A stretch of 64,000 nt of DNA from assembly GCF_000173735.1 (NCBI RefSeq), contig NZ_ACCB01000016.1:1-64000 (forward strand). Direction: 5' to 3'. This stretch comes from Yersinia aldovae ATCC 35236. GTDB taxonomy: Bacteria > Pseudomonadota > Gammaproteobacteria > Enterobacterales > Enterobacteriaceae. A program made the translations under genes and the position numbers. Shown here one piece after another: positions 40,089 to 50,050 of this stretch; the stretch's first letter is position 1; every line of letters starts with the position of its first letter. The notes under the pieces were generated by a model. That model was not told the DNA's origin. It saw only the letters and a program-made list of their open reading frames with translations, and made no database searches.

Positions 40089-40709
40089 GTGGAAGTCTAT
40101 ACCACTGAAAATGACCAGGTTGATGCAGTGCGCCGTTTCTTTAGTGAGAATGGTAAAGCGCTGGCCGTGGGTGTGGTGCTCGGGATTGGTGCATTAGTGG
40201 GTTGGCGTTACTGGCAGAGTCATCAAAACACTGCTATGACCGAAGCCTCCTCTGCCTATCAGCAAGCCAGTAATGCCTTGTTAGCCAACAGTGCTGATGG
40301 TGTTGCTATTGCTGAAAAGTTTGTTCAGGGCAATAAAAATAACTACGGCGTCCTTGCCGGGTTAGAACTGGCCCACCATTTTGTTGAACAAGGCGAGTTT
40401 GATAAAGCCACACAGCAACTCAGTCAGGCGCTGGGCCAGACAAAAGATGAAAATCTGCTGTCATTGATCAATTTGCGTCTTGCGCGTGTGCAACTGCAAT
40501 TGAAGAAACCCGACCAAGCGTTAAAAACGCTGGATGCAGTACAAGGTGATGGCTGGACTGCGATGGCGCAAGATGTTCGTGGCGATGCGTTGTTAAGCAA
40601 AGGCGACATCGCAGGTGCTCGCGCCGCTTACAGCAAAGGCGTCGAATCCAATGCTTCTCAGGCGCTGCAAGCACTATTGCGCATGAAATTGAATAACTTG
40701 TCCAGCTAA
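40089..40709 (+). CDS. yfgM: YfgM, Sec-translocon-associated TPR protein
   Basis: A 206-residue protein with one membrane segment near residues 23-41 (ALAVGVVLGIGALVGWRYW) and periplasmic TPR-like repeats. In E. coli YfgM binds PpiD and SecYEG and helps periplasmic folding; it also affects the Rcs response. GTG start, 13 bp after hisS and 11 bp before bamB. Confidence 0.93.
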   Translation: MEVYTTENDQVDAVRRFFSENGKALAVGVVLGIGALVGWRYWQSHQNTAMTEASSAYQQASNALLANSADGVAIAEKFVQGNKNNYGVLAGLELAHHFVEQGEFDKATQQLSQALGQTKDENLLSLINLRLARVQLQLKKPDQALKTLDAVQGDGWTAMAQDVRGDALLSKGDIAGARAAYSKGVESNASQALQALLRMKLNNLSS

Positions 40710-40720
40710 GGGGTATTCCC

Positions 40721-41902
40721 ATGCAATTGCGTAAAACACTCTTAGTAGGACTGGTTTCTGTTGCCCTATTGAGCGGCTGTTCACTGTTTAACAGTGAAGA
40801 AGATGTAGTGACGATGTCACCACTGCCTAAAGTTGAAAATCAGTTCACACCAACCAAAGTGTGGAGTACTTCTGTTGGTGGTGGTATCGGTGATTATTAC
40901 TCTCATCTGCGCCCCGCCTGGCAGGGAACCACTGTTTTTGCCGCAGATCGTAAAGGTTTGGTGAAAGCGATGGAAGCCGACACCGGTAAGCAAATTTGGC
41001 AAACCGATCTGTCTGAGAAAACTAATTTCCTCTCCAGTAATCGTTCAGCCATGTTGTCCGGTGGTGTAACGGCTTCTGGCGCACATGTATATGTCGGCAG
41101 CGAGAAAGCGGTCGTTTATGCGCTGAACTCTGACGATGGGCAAGTGGCGTGGCAGACGGTGGTTGCTGGCGAAGCCTTGTCTCGTCCGGTGGTCAGTGAT
41201 GGTGTGGTATTGATCCATACGTCGAACGGGATGCTGCAAGCACTGAATGAATCAGACGGCGCGATCAAGTGGACCTTAAACCTCGATACGCCTGCATTAT
41301 CTCTGCGTGGTGAATCCGCGCCAGCAGTGGCATTTGGTGCAGCAATTGTCGGTGGCGATAATGGCCGCGTCAGTGCGGTGATGATGGAGCAAGGTCAGTT
41401 AATCTGGCAGCAACGTATTTCACCGGTGACCGGGACCACTGAAATTGACCGTCTGAACGACGTTGATACTACTCCTGTCGTTGTAGATGGTGTGGTTTAT
41501 GCGCTGGCTTATAACGGCAACCTGACGGCACTGGATCTGCGTTCCGGCCAGATTGTTTGGAAGCGCGAAATGGGTTCAGTGAATGACATCATTGTTGATG
41601 GTGGCACCATTTATCTGGTCGATCAAAATGATCGCATCGTTGCGTTGAAAGCTGATGGCGGGATAACTCTTTGGAGTCAAAGCGATTTATTGCATCGTAA
41701 CTTGACCGCTCCTGTGATGTATAATGGTTATCTGGTCGTAGGTGATGCCGAAGGTTATCTGCACTGGGTGAACACCGATGATGGCCGCTTTGTGTCTCAA
41801 CAAAGTGTGGACAGCTCCGGCTTCCTGAGTGCGCCAGTGGTTGCCAGCGATAAGCTGTTGGTTCAGGCGAAAGGCGGCACGGTATACGCGTTCACCCGTT
41901 AA
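40721..41902 (+). CDS. bamB: Outer-membrane assembly lipoprotein BamB
   Basis: A 393-residue lipoprotein of the BAM complex. The lipobox LLSGC (C20) is followed by an eight-bladed PQQ-type beta-propeller with repeated A-x-D-x-x-x-G-x-x-x-W elements (for example ALDLRSGQIVWKRE). Co-transcription with hisS-yfgM is likely from the spacing. Confidence 0.96.
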   Translation: MQLRKTLLVGLVSVALLSGCSLFNSEEDVVTMSPLPKVENQFTPTKVWSTSVGGGIGDYYSHLRPAWQGTTVFAADRKGLVKAMEADTGKQIWQTDLSEKTNFLSSNRSAMLSGGVTASGAHVYVGSEKAVVYALNSDDGQVAWQTVVAGEALSRPVVSDGVVLIHTSNGMLQALNESDGAIKWTLNLDTPALSLRGESAPAVAFGAAIVGGDNGRVSAVMMEQGQLIWQQRISPVTGTTEIDRLNDVDTTPVVVDGVVYALAYNGNLTALDLRSGQIVWKREMGSVNDIIVDGGTIYLVDQNDRIVALKADGGITLWSQSDLLHRNLTAPVMYNGYLVVGDAEGYLHWVNTDDGRFVSQQSVDSSGFLSAPVVASDKLLVQAKGGTVYAFTR

Positions 41903-42226
41903 TCTTGATTTAAAGCCTGTTCAACAGGCCTATACCTAACGTTATTGGCGTTGCAGCTGGGCCGCAAATAAATGACAAATTGGTCGGTGACTGGTTTGAG
42001 TCGCATTTATGCCTGCCCGCAGGGTGAGCCTCATTAAGGTTCATTAATTCCGATGAGCTGACGCCAGTCAGTGATTTGGTGGAATGAGCGCCGCTGCGAC
42101 GTTCAAAAACAACAGGTTTTAAGCGGCTCCTGAGATTCAGGGGCCGTTTGTCTTCTAAAAACTGCGCTGTTGAAGGTTTGCTACAGCGCTGTAATGATTT
42201 GAAAATTAAGTAATGAGGCTTCAACA
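41903..42226. other. bamB-der intergenic region with degenerate ERIC core and hairpins
   Basis: GCCTGTT / AACAGGC form a small hairpin just after bamB. TTCCGATGAGCTGACGCCAG near 42046 followed by TCAGTGATTTGGTGGAATGA is a diverged ERIC core. CGGCTCCTGA (42124-42133) and TCAGGGGCCG (42137-42146) form a strong stem followed by TTTGTCTT, a plausible terminator before der. Confidence 0.5.
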
Positions 42227-43711
42227 ATGATACCTGTCATCGCGCTGGTCGGGCGCCCGAATGTGGGGAAATCCACTTTATTTAACCGTTTAACGCATAC
42301 CCGAGATGCGTTAGTTGCGGACTTTCCCGGGCTAACGCGTGACCGTAAATATGGTCGTGCCGAGGTCGAGGGTCATGAGTTTATTGTTATCGATACCGGA
42401 GGTATTGATGGCACAGAAGATGGCGTAGAAACCAAAATGGCGGGTCAATCGTTATTGGCGATTGAAGAGGCTGATATCGTGTTGTTTATGGTGGATGCCC
42501 GTGCCGGATTAATGCCTGCGGATCAGGGTATTGCCCAGCATTTGCGTAGCCGCGAGAAGGCCACTTTTCTGGTCGCCAACAAAACCGATGGTATTGATCC
42601 AGATACTGCAACCGCCGATTTCTATTCATTAGGTTTGGGTGACGTCCATGCCATCGCCGCTTCTCATGGCCGTGGCGTGACTCAGTTGATCGAAGATGTC
42701 ATGGCACCGTATATGGATGCCGAAGAGCCTGAAGTTGAGTTGACAGAAGAAGAAGCTAATGCGGCTTACTGGGCGGAACAGGAAGCTGACAGCGACGAAA
42801 TTCCAGAAGATGAAGAAGATGACTTTGACCCACGGACTTTGCCAATCAAACTGGCGATTGTTGGGCGTCCTAACGTAGGTAAGTCCACACTAACAAACCG
42901 TATCCTGGGTGAGGATCGGGTTGTGGTGTATGACATGCCGGGTACCACCCGTGACAGTATTTATATCCCGATGACCCGCGATGAACGCGAATATATCCTG
43001 ATTGATACTGCCGGGGTGCGTAAACGTGGCAAAATCACTGAAACGGTTGAGAAATTCTCTGTTATCAAAACATTGCAGGCGATTGAAGATTCCAATGTCG
43101 TGCTGCTGGTTATTGATGCCCGTGATGGTATTTCGGATCAAGATTTATCACTATTAGGCTTTATTCTTAATAGTGGGCGCTCACTTGTTATTGCTGTCAA
43201 CAAGTGGGATGGCATGACAGAGGAGGCCCGTGCGCAGGTTAAAGATATGCTGGACCTGCGTCTTGGCTTTGTTGATTTTGCCCGTATCCACTTCATTTCA
43301 GCCTTGCATGGCAGCGGTGTCGGTAACCTGTTTGAATCCATTCAGGAAGCTTATGACTGTTCCACCAAACGAGTGGGCACCTCGATGCTGACTCGTATTA
43401 TGCAAATGGCGGAAGAAGACCATCAGCCTCCTTTAGTACGTGGCCGTCGTGTGAAGCTGAAATATGCTCATGCCGGTGGTTATAACCCACCAATTGTTGT
43501 TATCCACGGTAATCAGGTGACTGACTTATCCGATTCGTATAAACGTTATCTGATGAATTATTTCCGCCGTTCACTGAAAGTAATGGGTACACCTATTCGC
43601 ATTCAGTTTAAAGAGGGCGAGAACCCGTTTGCCGGTAAGCGTAATCCGTTAACGCCGAACCAGATGCGTAAACGTAAACGGTTGATGTCGCACCTGAAAA
43701 AAGGTAAGTAA
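42227..43711 (+). CDS. der: Ribosome-assembly GTPase Der (EngA)
   Basis: A 494-residue double GTPase for 50S subunit maturation. Two P-loops GRPNVGKS occur near residues 9 and 211, with NKxD motifs (NKTD, NKWD) in each domain. An acidic linker ([14 protein letters not shown]) lies between them, and a C-terminal KH-like domain ends in a basic tail. Confidence 0.97.
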   Translation: MIPVIALVGRPNVGKSTLFNRLTHTRDALVADFPGLTRDRKYGRAEVEGHEFIVIDTGGIDGTEDGVETKMAGQSLLAIEEADIVLFMVDARAGLMPADQGIAQHLRSREKATFLVANKTDGIDPDTATADFYSLGLGDVHAIAASHGRGVTQLIEDVMAPYMDAEEPEVELTEEEANAAYWAEQEADSDEIPEDEEDDFDPRTLPIKLAIVGRPNVGKSTLTNRILGEDRVVVYDMPGTTRDSIYIPMTRDEREYILIDTAGVRKRGKITETVEKFSVIKTLQAIEDSNVVLLVIDARDGISDQDLSLLGFILNSGRSLVIAVNKWDGMTEEARAQVKDMLDLRLGFVDFARIHFISALHGSGVGNLFESIQEAYDCSTKRVGTSMLTRIMQMAEEDHQPPLVRGRRVKLKYAHAGGYNPPIVVIHGNQVTDLSDSYKRYLMNYFRRSLKVMGTPIRIQFKEGENPFAGKRNPLTPNQMRKRKRLMSHLKKGK

Positions 43712-43721
43712 TAGCAGCAGA

Positions 43722-43744
43722 GCGCGGGCATCCCGCGCTTTTTT
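43722..43744 (+). terminator. Rho-independent terminator of der
   Basis: GCGCGGG / CCCGCGC stem with a short loop and six T, 11 bp after the stop codon. Confidence 0.92.
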
Positions 43745-43819
43745 CATTTCTGGCGCATGACTTTAGGGATTTGCTCTACGGAGCCAATTGCCAAAAGCAG
43801 AAGGAGTTGACGGTCAGCC

Positions 43820-44776
43820 ATGTCTTGGGAAACCTGGAATTTCGCATTTAGTGTCACGGTGCCTAATTTGTTGATGATGTTGCTCGGCGTATTATTGCGT
43901 CGTTTTGGCTTGATGGATGACCGTTTCTGCGATGGTGCCACCCGTCTGGTTTTCAACCTGGCACTCCCTTGTTTGCTATTTTTCAGTGTTGCCACCAACC
44001 ATGTTAGCCTGTTGGATAACCTGCCGCTGGCTATCTATGGTGCTGTTGGCACGTTGCTGACATTCCTCTTGCTTGAGATTGCTGCCAAGTGGTTGGTAAA
44101 AGACCCGAAAGAGCGCGGTGTATTCGTGCAGGGCGGTTTTAGAGCCAATACTGCTATCATGGGGCTGGCATTTGCCATGACCGCATACGGTGCCGAAGGG
44201 GTAGCTCTCGGCTCGATGTATCTGACGGTCACGGTGATTTTATTTAATATGCTGTCAGTTATCACCTTGACCCGCAGCTTACACGCAGGGCTGGGGGGCA
44301 AAATAAGCAAGTTGGCATTGCTGCGTAGCATTGTGACCAACCCGTTGATTATCGGGTTACTGTGCGGCTTATTTTATGCACAGACAGCATTACCGCTCCC
44401 AGCGGTCATCGTGCATACTGGCAGCTATATTTCCGCATTGGCATTGCCGCTGGCGCTGTTGTGTACTGGTGCCAGCCTTGACTGGCACGCGATGTTCCGA
44501 TCTTCCAATGTGGCGGCGTTATCTTCGGCAGCAAAATTATTCGTAGTACCAATATTGATGACCGCAGGAGGCGTGTTGATGGGCTTTCGTGGCGTAACAT
44601 TAGGAATTATATTTCTGTTTTCTGCCACACCAACGGCGGCAGGTAGTTATGTTATGACCAGAGCGATGGGCGGTAATGCGACATTGGCGGCCAATATCAT
44701 TGCCATCACCACTGTGGGTTCATTTTTTACCACTGCGCTGGGAATATACGGGTTACGTTCGCTTGGGGTGATGTAG
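43820..44776 (+). CDS. AEC-family (auxin efflux carrier type) transporter
   Basis: A 318-residue membrane protein with ten or so hydrophobic segments, showing the AEC family pattern NLALPCLLFFSVATN near residue 48 and a repeat in the second half (ALPLALLCTGASL). AEC members often carry organic anions such as malonate or malate; the substrate here is unknown. It lies between the der terminator and yfgJ and starts GTC-free with a usable GGAG-type site at about 10 nt. Confidence 0.82.
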   Translation: MSWETWNFAFSVTVPNLLMMLLGVLLRRFGLMDDRFCDGATRLVFNLALPCLLFFSVATNHVSLLDNLPLAIYGAVGTLLTFLLLEIAAKWLVKDPKERGVFVQGGFRANTAIMGLAFAMTAYGAEGVALGSMYLTVTVILFNMLSVITLTRSLHAGLGGKISKLALLRSIVTNPLIIGLLCGLFYAQTALPLPAVIVHTGSYISALALPLALLCTGASLDWHAMFRSSNVAALSSAAKLFVVPILMTAGGVLMGFRGVTLGIIFLFSATPTAAGSYVMTRAMGGNATLAANIIAITTVGSFFTTALGIYGLRSLGVM

Positions 44777-44794
44777 TTCTTTAAGGAGTGAGAT

Positions 44795-45019
44795 ATGGAT
44801 GCATTATGTCCGGTTTGCCAAAAAGTGATGACAGAAGTAAGCGGTCACTTTCATTGCTCTGGCTGTCATGGCAACTATCTACCACAGGCGAACTGCCCTG
44901 ATTGCGCCAGGCCGTTGCAGGTATTAAAGGCGTGCGGCGCAATTGATTATTTCTGCCAGAACGGCCACGGATTAATTTCGAAAAGCCGCGTTCGCTTCAG
45001 TTACCTGCCTACGGTTTGA
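44795..45019 (+). CDS. yfgJ: YfgJ zinc-ribbon protein
   Basis: A 74-residue protein with four CxxC pairs (CPVC, CSGC, CPDC and a late C-x-n-H pattern) typical of double zinc ribbons. It ends in KACGAIDYFCQNGHGLISK, as in E. coli YfgJ. The function is unknown. It is convergent with xseA. Confidence 0.9.
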   Translation: MDALCPVCQKVMTEVSGHFHCSGCHGNYLPQANCPDCARPLQVLKACGAIDYFCQNGHGLISKSRVRFSYLPTV

Positions 45020-45044
45020 GCCGTTGCTAATGGTGCGGGCGGCA

Positions 45045-46424
45045 TTACTGTTTTGCCGCTTTGCGTTGACGTGATTTTTTGGCCACATCGATTTGTGTAA
45101 TTTCACTTTCCACCCATCCGTCTTGCAATCTGGTGGTCAGTTTGTCACCTGTCTGCACTTGTTTGGTGGTTTTCAGCACCACTCCTGCTGGAGTCTGCGT
45201 AACACTATAGCCACGCGCCAGCGTTGCCAATGGGCTGACGGCTTCCAGTTGTGAACAGGCGATACCAAAGCGTTGGCGATAGCCATTAAGCTGGCGCTCG
45301 AAAGCTTGGCGCAAACGGTATTCCTGCTGCTGCACCTGTTGGCTATAACGGTGAATCTGCCCCTGCGGTTGTACTTGCGCAAGGCGCTGTTGGAGCCGCT
45401 CAGTGCGCCGGCTTAACTGGCGGATTTGGTTCTGCGCGCTGTCTTCCAGGCGGCGTTGCAATTTCAGTAATAACGTCTGCTGGCGTGCCAGCCGCAAATG
45501 CGGGTGTTGCTGCTGTAAACGGTGTTCCAGACGGGTGAACTGCTGGCTGCGTTGTGCCAGATAGTAATCCATCGCCATTTCCATCCGTTGCTGCTGCCCC
45601 TGAATTTTCCTGACCAATTCAATCTGATTGCGGCTGACTAACTCGGCGGCGGCAGAGGGGGTGGGAGCACGTAAATCGGCGACAAAATCGGCGATAGTGA
45701 CATCGGTTTCATGGCCGACAGCGCTGACAATGGGAATCCGGCTGTTAAAAATAGCGCGGGCAACCCGCTCGTCGTTAAAACTCCACAAATCTTCCAGTGA
45801 ACCCCCGCCACGCCCGACTATCAAGACATCGCATTCAGCACGTTGGTTGGCCAATTGAATAGCTCGGATTATCTGCATCGGCGCATCAGCACCTTGCACC
45901 GCTGTTGGATAAATAATAACGGGAAGTGATGGATCGCGGCGCTGTAAAACCTGCAAAACATCATGCAGTGCCGCACCGCTGGCCGAAGTGATGACCCCAA
46001 CTTGCCGGGCGGGGCTAGGCAGCAGTTGTTTATGGCGCTGATCAAACAGGCCCTCTGTTGCCAGTTGCTGCTTAAGTTGATCAAATTGCTGTTGAAGCAG
46101 TCCATCACCGGCAGGCTGCATACTTTCAGCAATTAGCTGATAATCACCGCGCGGTTCATACAAGGTTATCGATGCTCTGACCAATACTTGCTGACCATTT
46201 TGCGGGCGGAATGTGGTGCGGCGATTGGTGTTGCGAAACATTGCACAACGCACCTGCGCTCGGTCATCTTTCAGGGTGAAATACCAGTGACCAGACGACG
46301 GCTGGGAGAAATTGGATATCTCGGCCGTGAGCCAAATCTGGCCCATTTCCATTTCCAGCAGTTGCCGCACCGTCTGATTCAGGCGGCTGACGGTAAATAT
46401 TGTTGACGCGGAAGATTGTGACAT
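45045..46424 (-). CDS. xseA: Exodeoxyribonuclease VII large subunit
   Basis: A 459-residue catalytic subunit of ExoVII, which degrades single-stranded DNA from both ends. An N-terminal OB-fold ([33 protein letters not shown]) is followed by the nuclease core ([30 protein letters not shown]) and a long coiled coil rich in Gln and Arg (about 270-400). The start at 46424 (MSQSSAST) fits the family; a start 10 codons earlier is also open. It is divergent from guaB. Confidence 0.95.
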   Translation of the reverse strand: MSQSSASTIFTVSRLNQTVRQLLEMEMGQIWLTAEISNFSQPSSGHWYFTLKDDRAQVRCAMFRNTNRRTTFRPQNGQQVLVRASITLYEPRGDYQLIAESMQPAGDGLLQQQFDQLKQQLATEGLFDQRHKQLLPSPARQVGVITSASGAALHDVLQVLQRRDPSLPVIIYPTAVQGADAPMQIIRAIQLANQRAECDVLIVGRGGGSLEDLWSFNDERVARAIFNSRIPIVSAVGHETDVTIADFVADLRAPTPSAAAELVSRNQIELVRKIQGQQQRMEMAMDYYLAQRSQQFTRLEHRLQQQHPHLRLARQQTLLLKLQRRLEDSAQNQIRQLSRRTERLQQRLAQVQPQGQIHRYSQQVQQQEYRLRQAFERQLNGYRQRFGIACSQLEAVSPLATLARGYSVTQTPAGVVLKTTKQVQTGDKLTTRLQDGWVESEITQIDVAKKSRQRKAAKQ

Positions 46425-46516
46425 GTGACCTGGATCAAATTTTAAAACAAGCACTTAATTGATCGATATTACCTGCCTCAAACCGGTTGGCAAGAAAAAT
46501 TATGAGAAAGTACTGG

Positions 46517-46532
46517 AGGCAACCGATTACGC
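46517..46532 (+). promoter_or_regulatory. PurR-like box upstream of guaBA
   Basis: AGGCAACCGATTACGC fits the PurR core pattern GCAANCGNTTNC. It lies ~60 bp before the guaB start, where PurR represses guaBA in E. coli. Confidence 0.6.
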
Positions 46533-46592
46533 TCTGTAGAATGCCACGGCAATATTTTATCTTTTCACATTCACCTTGGTGAGATATTGCCC

Positions 46593-48056
46593 ATGCTACG
46601 TATCAAGAAAGAAGCTCTAACATTTGACGACGTTCTTCTGGTTCCAGCCCACTCCACAGTTTTGCCTAATACGGCCGAACTGGGTACTCAATTGACTGCA
46701 ACTATCCGCCTGAATATTCCTATGCTGTCCGCCGCTATGGATACCGTTACCGAAGCTCGTCTGGCCATCGCGCTGGCGCAAGAGGGCGGTTTGGGTTTCA
46801 TCCATAAAAATATGTCCATTGAGCGCCAGGCTGAAGAAGTCAGCCGCGTGAAAAAACACGAAAGTGGCGTTGTGACCGAGCCGCAGACTGTGACACCGAC
46901 GACCACCCTCCGTCAGGTTAAAGAACTGACCGTTCGTAACGGTTTCGCCGGTTATCCGGTCGTGACCGAAGATTACGAACTGGTTGGCATCATTACTGGC
47001 CGTGACGTTCGCTTTGTCACTGATTTGGACCAACCCGTGACTGCGGTGATGACACCGAAAGAGCGTTTGGTGACGGTCAAAGAAGGCGAAGCCCGCGAAG
47101 TTGTACTGCAAAAAATGCATGAAAAACGTGTCGAGAAAGTGCTGGTTGTTGATGATAGCTTCCATCTGCGCGGCATGATTACAGTAAAAGACTTCCAAAA
47201 AGCAGAGCGCAAGCCCAACGCCTGTAAAGACGAACATGGCCGTTTACGTGTTGGTGCTGCTGTGGGTGCCGGTGCGGGCAATGAAGAGCGTATCGACGCG
47301 CTGGTTGCCGCTGGCGTTGATGTTTTACTGATCGACTCCTCTCATGGTCACTCAGAAGGTGTGCTGCAACGTATTCGCGAAACCCGCAGCAAATATCCTG
47401 ATCTACAAATCGTTGGCGGCAATGTCGCGACCGGTGCGGGTGCCAAAGCCTTAGCTGATGCTGGTGTGAGTGCGGTTAAAGTGGGTATCGGCCCAGGTTC
47501 AATCTGTACCACTCGTATTGTGACTGGCGTGGGTGTGCCACAGATTACGGCGATTGCTGATGCGGTCGAAGCGCTGGAAGGCACCGGTATCCCGGTGATT
47601 GCTGATGGTGGTATTCGTTTCTCTGGTGATATCGCCAAAGCCATTGCGGCGGGCGCAAGCTGTGTGATGGTCGGTTCCATGCTGGCCGGTACTGAAGAGT
47701 CTCCGGGTGAAATTGAACTGTATCAAGGCCGCTCTTTCAAATCTTATCGTGGAATGGGGTCACTGGGCGCGATGTCCAAAGGTTCTTCAGACCGCTACTT
47801 CCAGACCGATAATGCTGCCGATAAACTGGTACCGGAAGGTATTGAAGGGCGTGTGGCATATAAAGGTTTGTTGAAAGAGATTGTGCATCAGCAAATGGGT
47901 GGCTTGCGTTCATGCATGGGGCTTACCGGTTGCGGCACCATCAATGAATTGCGTACTAAAGCTGAGTTTGTTCGGATTAGCGGTGCAGGTATTCAAGAAA
48001 GCCATGTTCATGATGTGACCATCACTAAAGAGTCACCAAACTACCGCATGGGTTAA
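46593..48056 (+). CDS. guaB: IMP dehydrogenase
   Basis: A 487-residue enzyme that oxidises IMP to XMP, the first step to GMP. The barrel is interrupted by two CBS domains (about 93-205). The catalytic cysteine is in [17 protein letters not shown] (about 305). The start at 46593 ([14 protein letters not shown]) fits the family; a TTG two codons upstream is not needed. Confidence 0.97.
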   Translation: MLRIKKEALTFDDVLLVPAHSTVLPNTAELGTQLTATIRLNIPMLSAAMDTVTEARLAIALAQEGGLGFIHKNMSIERQAEEVSRVKKHESGVVTEPQTVTPTTTLRQVKELTVRNGFAGYPVVTEDYELVGIITGRDVRFVTDLDQPVTAVMTPKERLVTVKEGEAREVVLQKMHEKRVEKVLVVDDSFHLRGMITVKDFQKAERKPNACKDEHGRLRVGAAVGAGAGNEERIDALVAAGVDVLLIDSSHGHSEGVLQRIRETRSKYPDLQIVGGNVATGAGAKALADAGVSAVKVGIGPGSICTTRIVTGVGVPQITAIADAVEALEGTGIPVIADGGIRFSGDIAKAIAAGASCVMVGSMLAGTEESPGEIELYQGRSFKSYRGMGSLGAMSKGSSDRYFQTDNAADKLVPEGIEGRVAYKGLLKEIVHQQMGGLRSCMGLTGCGTINELRTKAEFVRISGAGIQESHVHDVTITKESPNYRMG

Positions 48057-48241
48057 TTCCAGAGGCTTAAACCAGCGAATGTGGTCATCGTCCGCTGCTC
48101 GCATTGCTCATTGACTTGGTGTCAACTGCGTATGCGGTGCTGCGGTCGTTAACCAACTTCTTGGCTTCGCCGACTGGAATGATTTATGAATAATTATGGT
48201 AACTATTTAATTTTATTATCTCTCTGTGGAATACGCCGCAC

Positions 48242-49819
48242 ATGACAAAAAATATCCATAAACATCGCATTCTTATCCTTGATTTCGGCTCGCAATACAC
48301 CCAATTAGTGGCACGCCGTGTCCGTGAAATTGGTGTCTATTGTGAACTGTGGGCGTGGGACGTGACCGAAGCCCAGATTCGTGAGTTTAATCCAAGCGGT
48401 ATCATCCTCTCCGGCAGCCCTGAAAGTACCACCGAACATGGTAGCCCTCGTGCACCGGACTATGTGTTTACAGCGGGCGTTCCTGTATTTGGCATATGTT
48501 ATGGTATGCAGACTATGGCGATACAACTGGGCGGAAAAGTTGAAGGTTCAAATCAGCGTGAGTTTGGTTATGCGCAGGTTGAAATTAAAACTGACTGCGC
48601 GCTTATCCGTGATATCAAAGACGCTATTAATCCAGCCGGTGAAGCCATGTTGGATGTGTGGATGAGCCACGGTGATAAAGTCACGGCGATCCCATCTGAT
48701 TTTGCGACTATAGCCAGCACTGATACTTGCCCGTTTGCTATTATGGCTAACGAAGATAAGCATTTTTATGGTGTGCAGTTCCACCCTGAAGTGACGCACA
48801 CCAAGCAAGGCCAACGTCTGCTTGAGCGCTTTGTTCTGGATATCTGTGGCTGCGACGCACTGTGGACTCCGGCCACCATCATTGAAGATGCTATCGTACG
48901 TTTGCGTGAGCAAATTGGTGAAGACCATGTGATTCTTGGTTTGTCCGGTGGTGTTGATTCATCCGTCACCGCAATGTTGTTGCATCGTGCTATTGGCAAA
49001 CGCCTGACGTGTGTGTTTGTGGATAATGGTTTGCTGCGTCTGAACGAAGCGGATCAGGTATTGGAAATGTTTGGTGATAAATTTGGCCTGAACATTGTCC
49101 ATGTTGCAGCAGAGGATCGCTTCCTCTCAGCACTGGCGGGTGTTGATGAACCCGAAGCGAAACGTAAAATTATTGGTCGCGTGTTTGTTGAGCTGTTTGA
49201 TGAAGAAGCTTGCAAGCAAGATCTGGTGAAATGGTTGGCACAAGGCACCATCTACCCTGACGTGATTGAATCAGCCGCTTCTGCTACCGGTAAAGCCCAT
49301 GTGATTAAATCTCACCACAATGTGGGCGGCTTGCCGAAAGAGATGAAACTGGGGCTGGTAGAGCCGCTGAAAGAGCTGTTCAAAGACGAAGTACGTAAAA
49401 TTGGCCTGGAATTAGGGCTGCCGTACGACATGCTATATCGCCACCCATTCCCAGGCCCCGGCTTAGGGGTTCGTGTTCTCGGTGAAGTGAAGAAAGAGTA
49501 TTGCGATTTGCTGCGCCGCGCTGATGCCATTTTTATTGAAGAGCTGCATAAAGCTGATCTGTACAATAAAGTGAGTCAGGCCTTTACTGTATTCTTGCCA
49601 GTTCGTTCCGTCGGCGTGATGGGCGATGGTCGTAAATATGACTGGGTTGTCTCTTTGCGTGCGGTTGAAACCATTGATTTCATGACAGCACATTGGGCAC
49701 ATTTGCCATATGACTTCCTGGGCCGCGTTTCGAACCGTATCATTAATGAAGTAAATGGTATCTCACGCGTCGTTTACGATATCAGTGGTAAACCACCGGC
49801 AACCATTGAGTGGGAATAG
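48242..49819 (+). CDS. guaA: GMP synthase (glutamine-hydrolysing)
   Basis: A 525-residue enzyme that aminates XMP to GMP. The class I glutaminase domain has the catalytic cysteine in [12 protein letters not shown] (about 86) and the His/Glu pair in [10 protein letters not shown] (about 181). The ATP pyrophosphatase domain has LSGGVDSSV near 235. It follows guaB after a 185-bp gap with no clear terminator. Confidence 0.97.
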   Translation: MTKNIHKHRILILDFGSQYTQLVARRVREIGVYCELWAWDVTEAQIREFNPSGIILSGSPESTTEHGSPRAPDYVFTAGVPVFGICYGMQTMAIQLGGKVEGSNQREFGYAQVEIKTDCALIRDIKDAINPAGEAMLDVWMSHGDKVTAIPSDFATIASTDTCPFAIMANEDKHFYGVQFHPEVTHTKQGQRLLERFVLDICGCDALWTPATIIEDAIVRLREQIGEDHVILGLSGGVDSSVTAMLLHRAIGKRLTCVFVDNGLLRLNEADQVLEMFGDKFGLNIVHVAAEDRFLSALAGVDEPEAKRKIIGRVFVELFDEEACKQDLVKWLAQGTIYPDVIESAASATGKAHVIKSHHNVGGLPKEMKLGLVEPLKELFKDEVRKIGLELGLPYDMLYRHPFPGPGLGVRVLGEVKKEYCDLLRRADAIFIEELHKADLYNKVSQAFTVFLPVRSVGVMGDGRKYDWVVSLRAVETIDFMTAHWAHLPYDFLGRVSNRIINEVNGISRVVYDISGKPPATIEWE

Positions 49820-49863
49820 TTATTATCTTAAGTAGTTAGTAAGATATTATTCCTGATAGATAT

Positions 49864-49893
49864 AAGCCTCCGTTCATTTCCGGAGGCTTTTTT
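49864..49893 (+). terminator. Rho-independent terminator of guaBA
   Basis: AAGCCTCCG / CGGAGGCTT perfect stem with a 7-8 nt loop and six T, 45 bp after the guaA stop. Confidence 0.93.
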
Positions 49894-50050
49894 GTATGTT
49901 TAGTGTAATTAAACTTATTGTTCTATTTTATATTTATTTGTAACTTAAAAATAAATACTCTTCCATGTGAATACACTTTTAAATGGTTTTGCCTTGTGTG
50001 AATATAAATAACCACTTTTTCTTGATTGTTTATATTTAAATAGGTGAAAT

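Noticed and set aside
46617-47237. 206-codon minus-strand frame inside guaB
   Set aside because: Shadow of guaB with His/Phe-rich composition typical of antisense reading.
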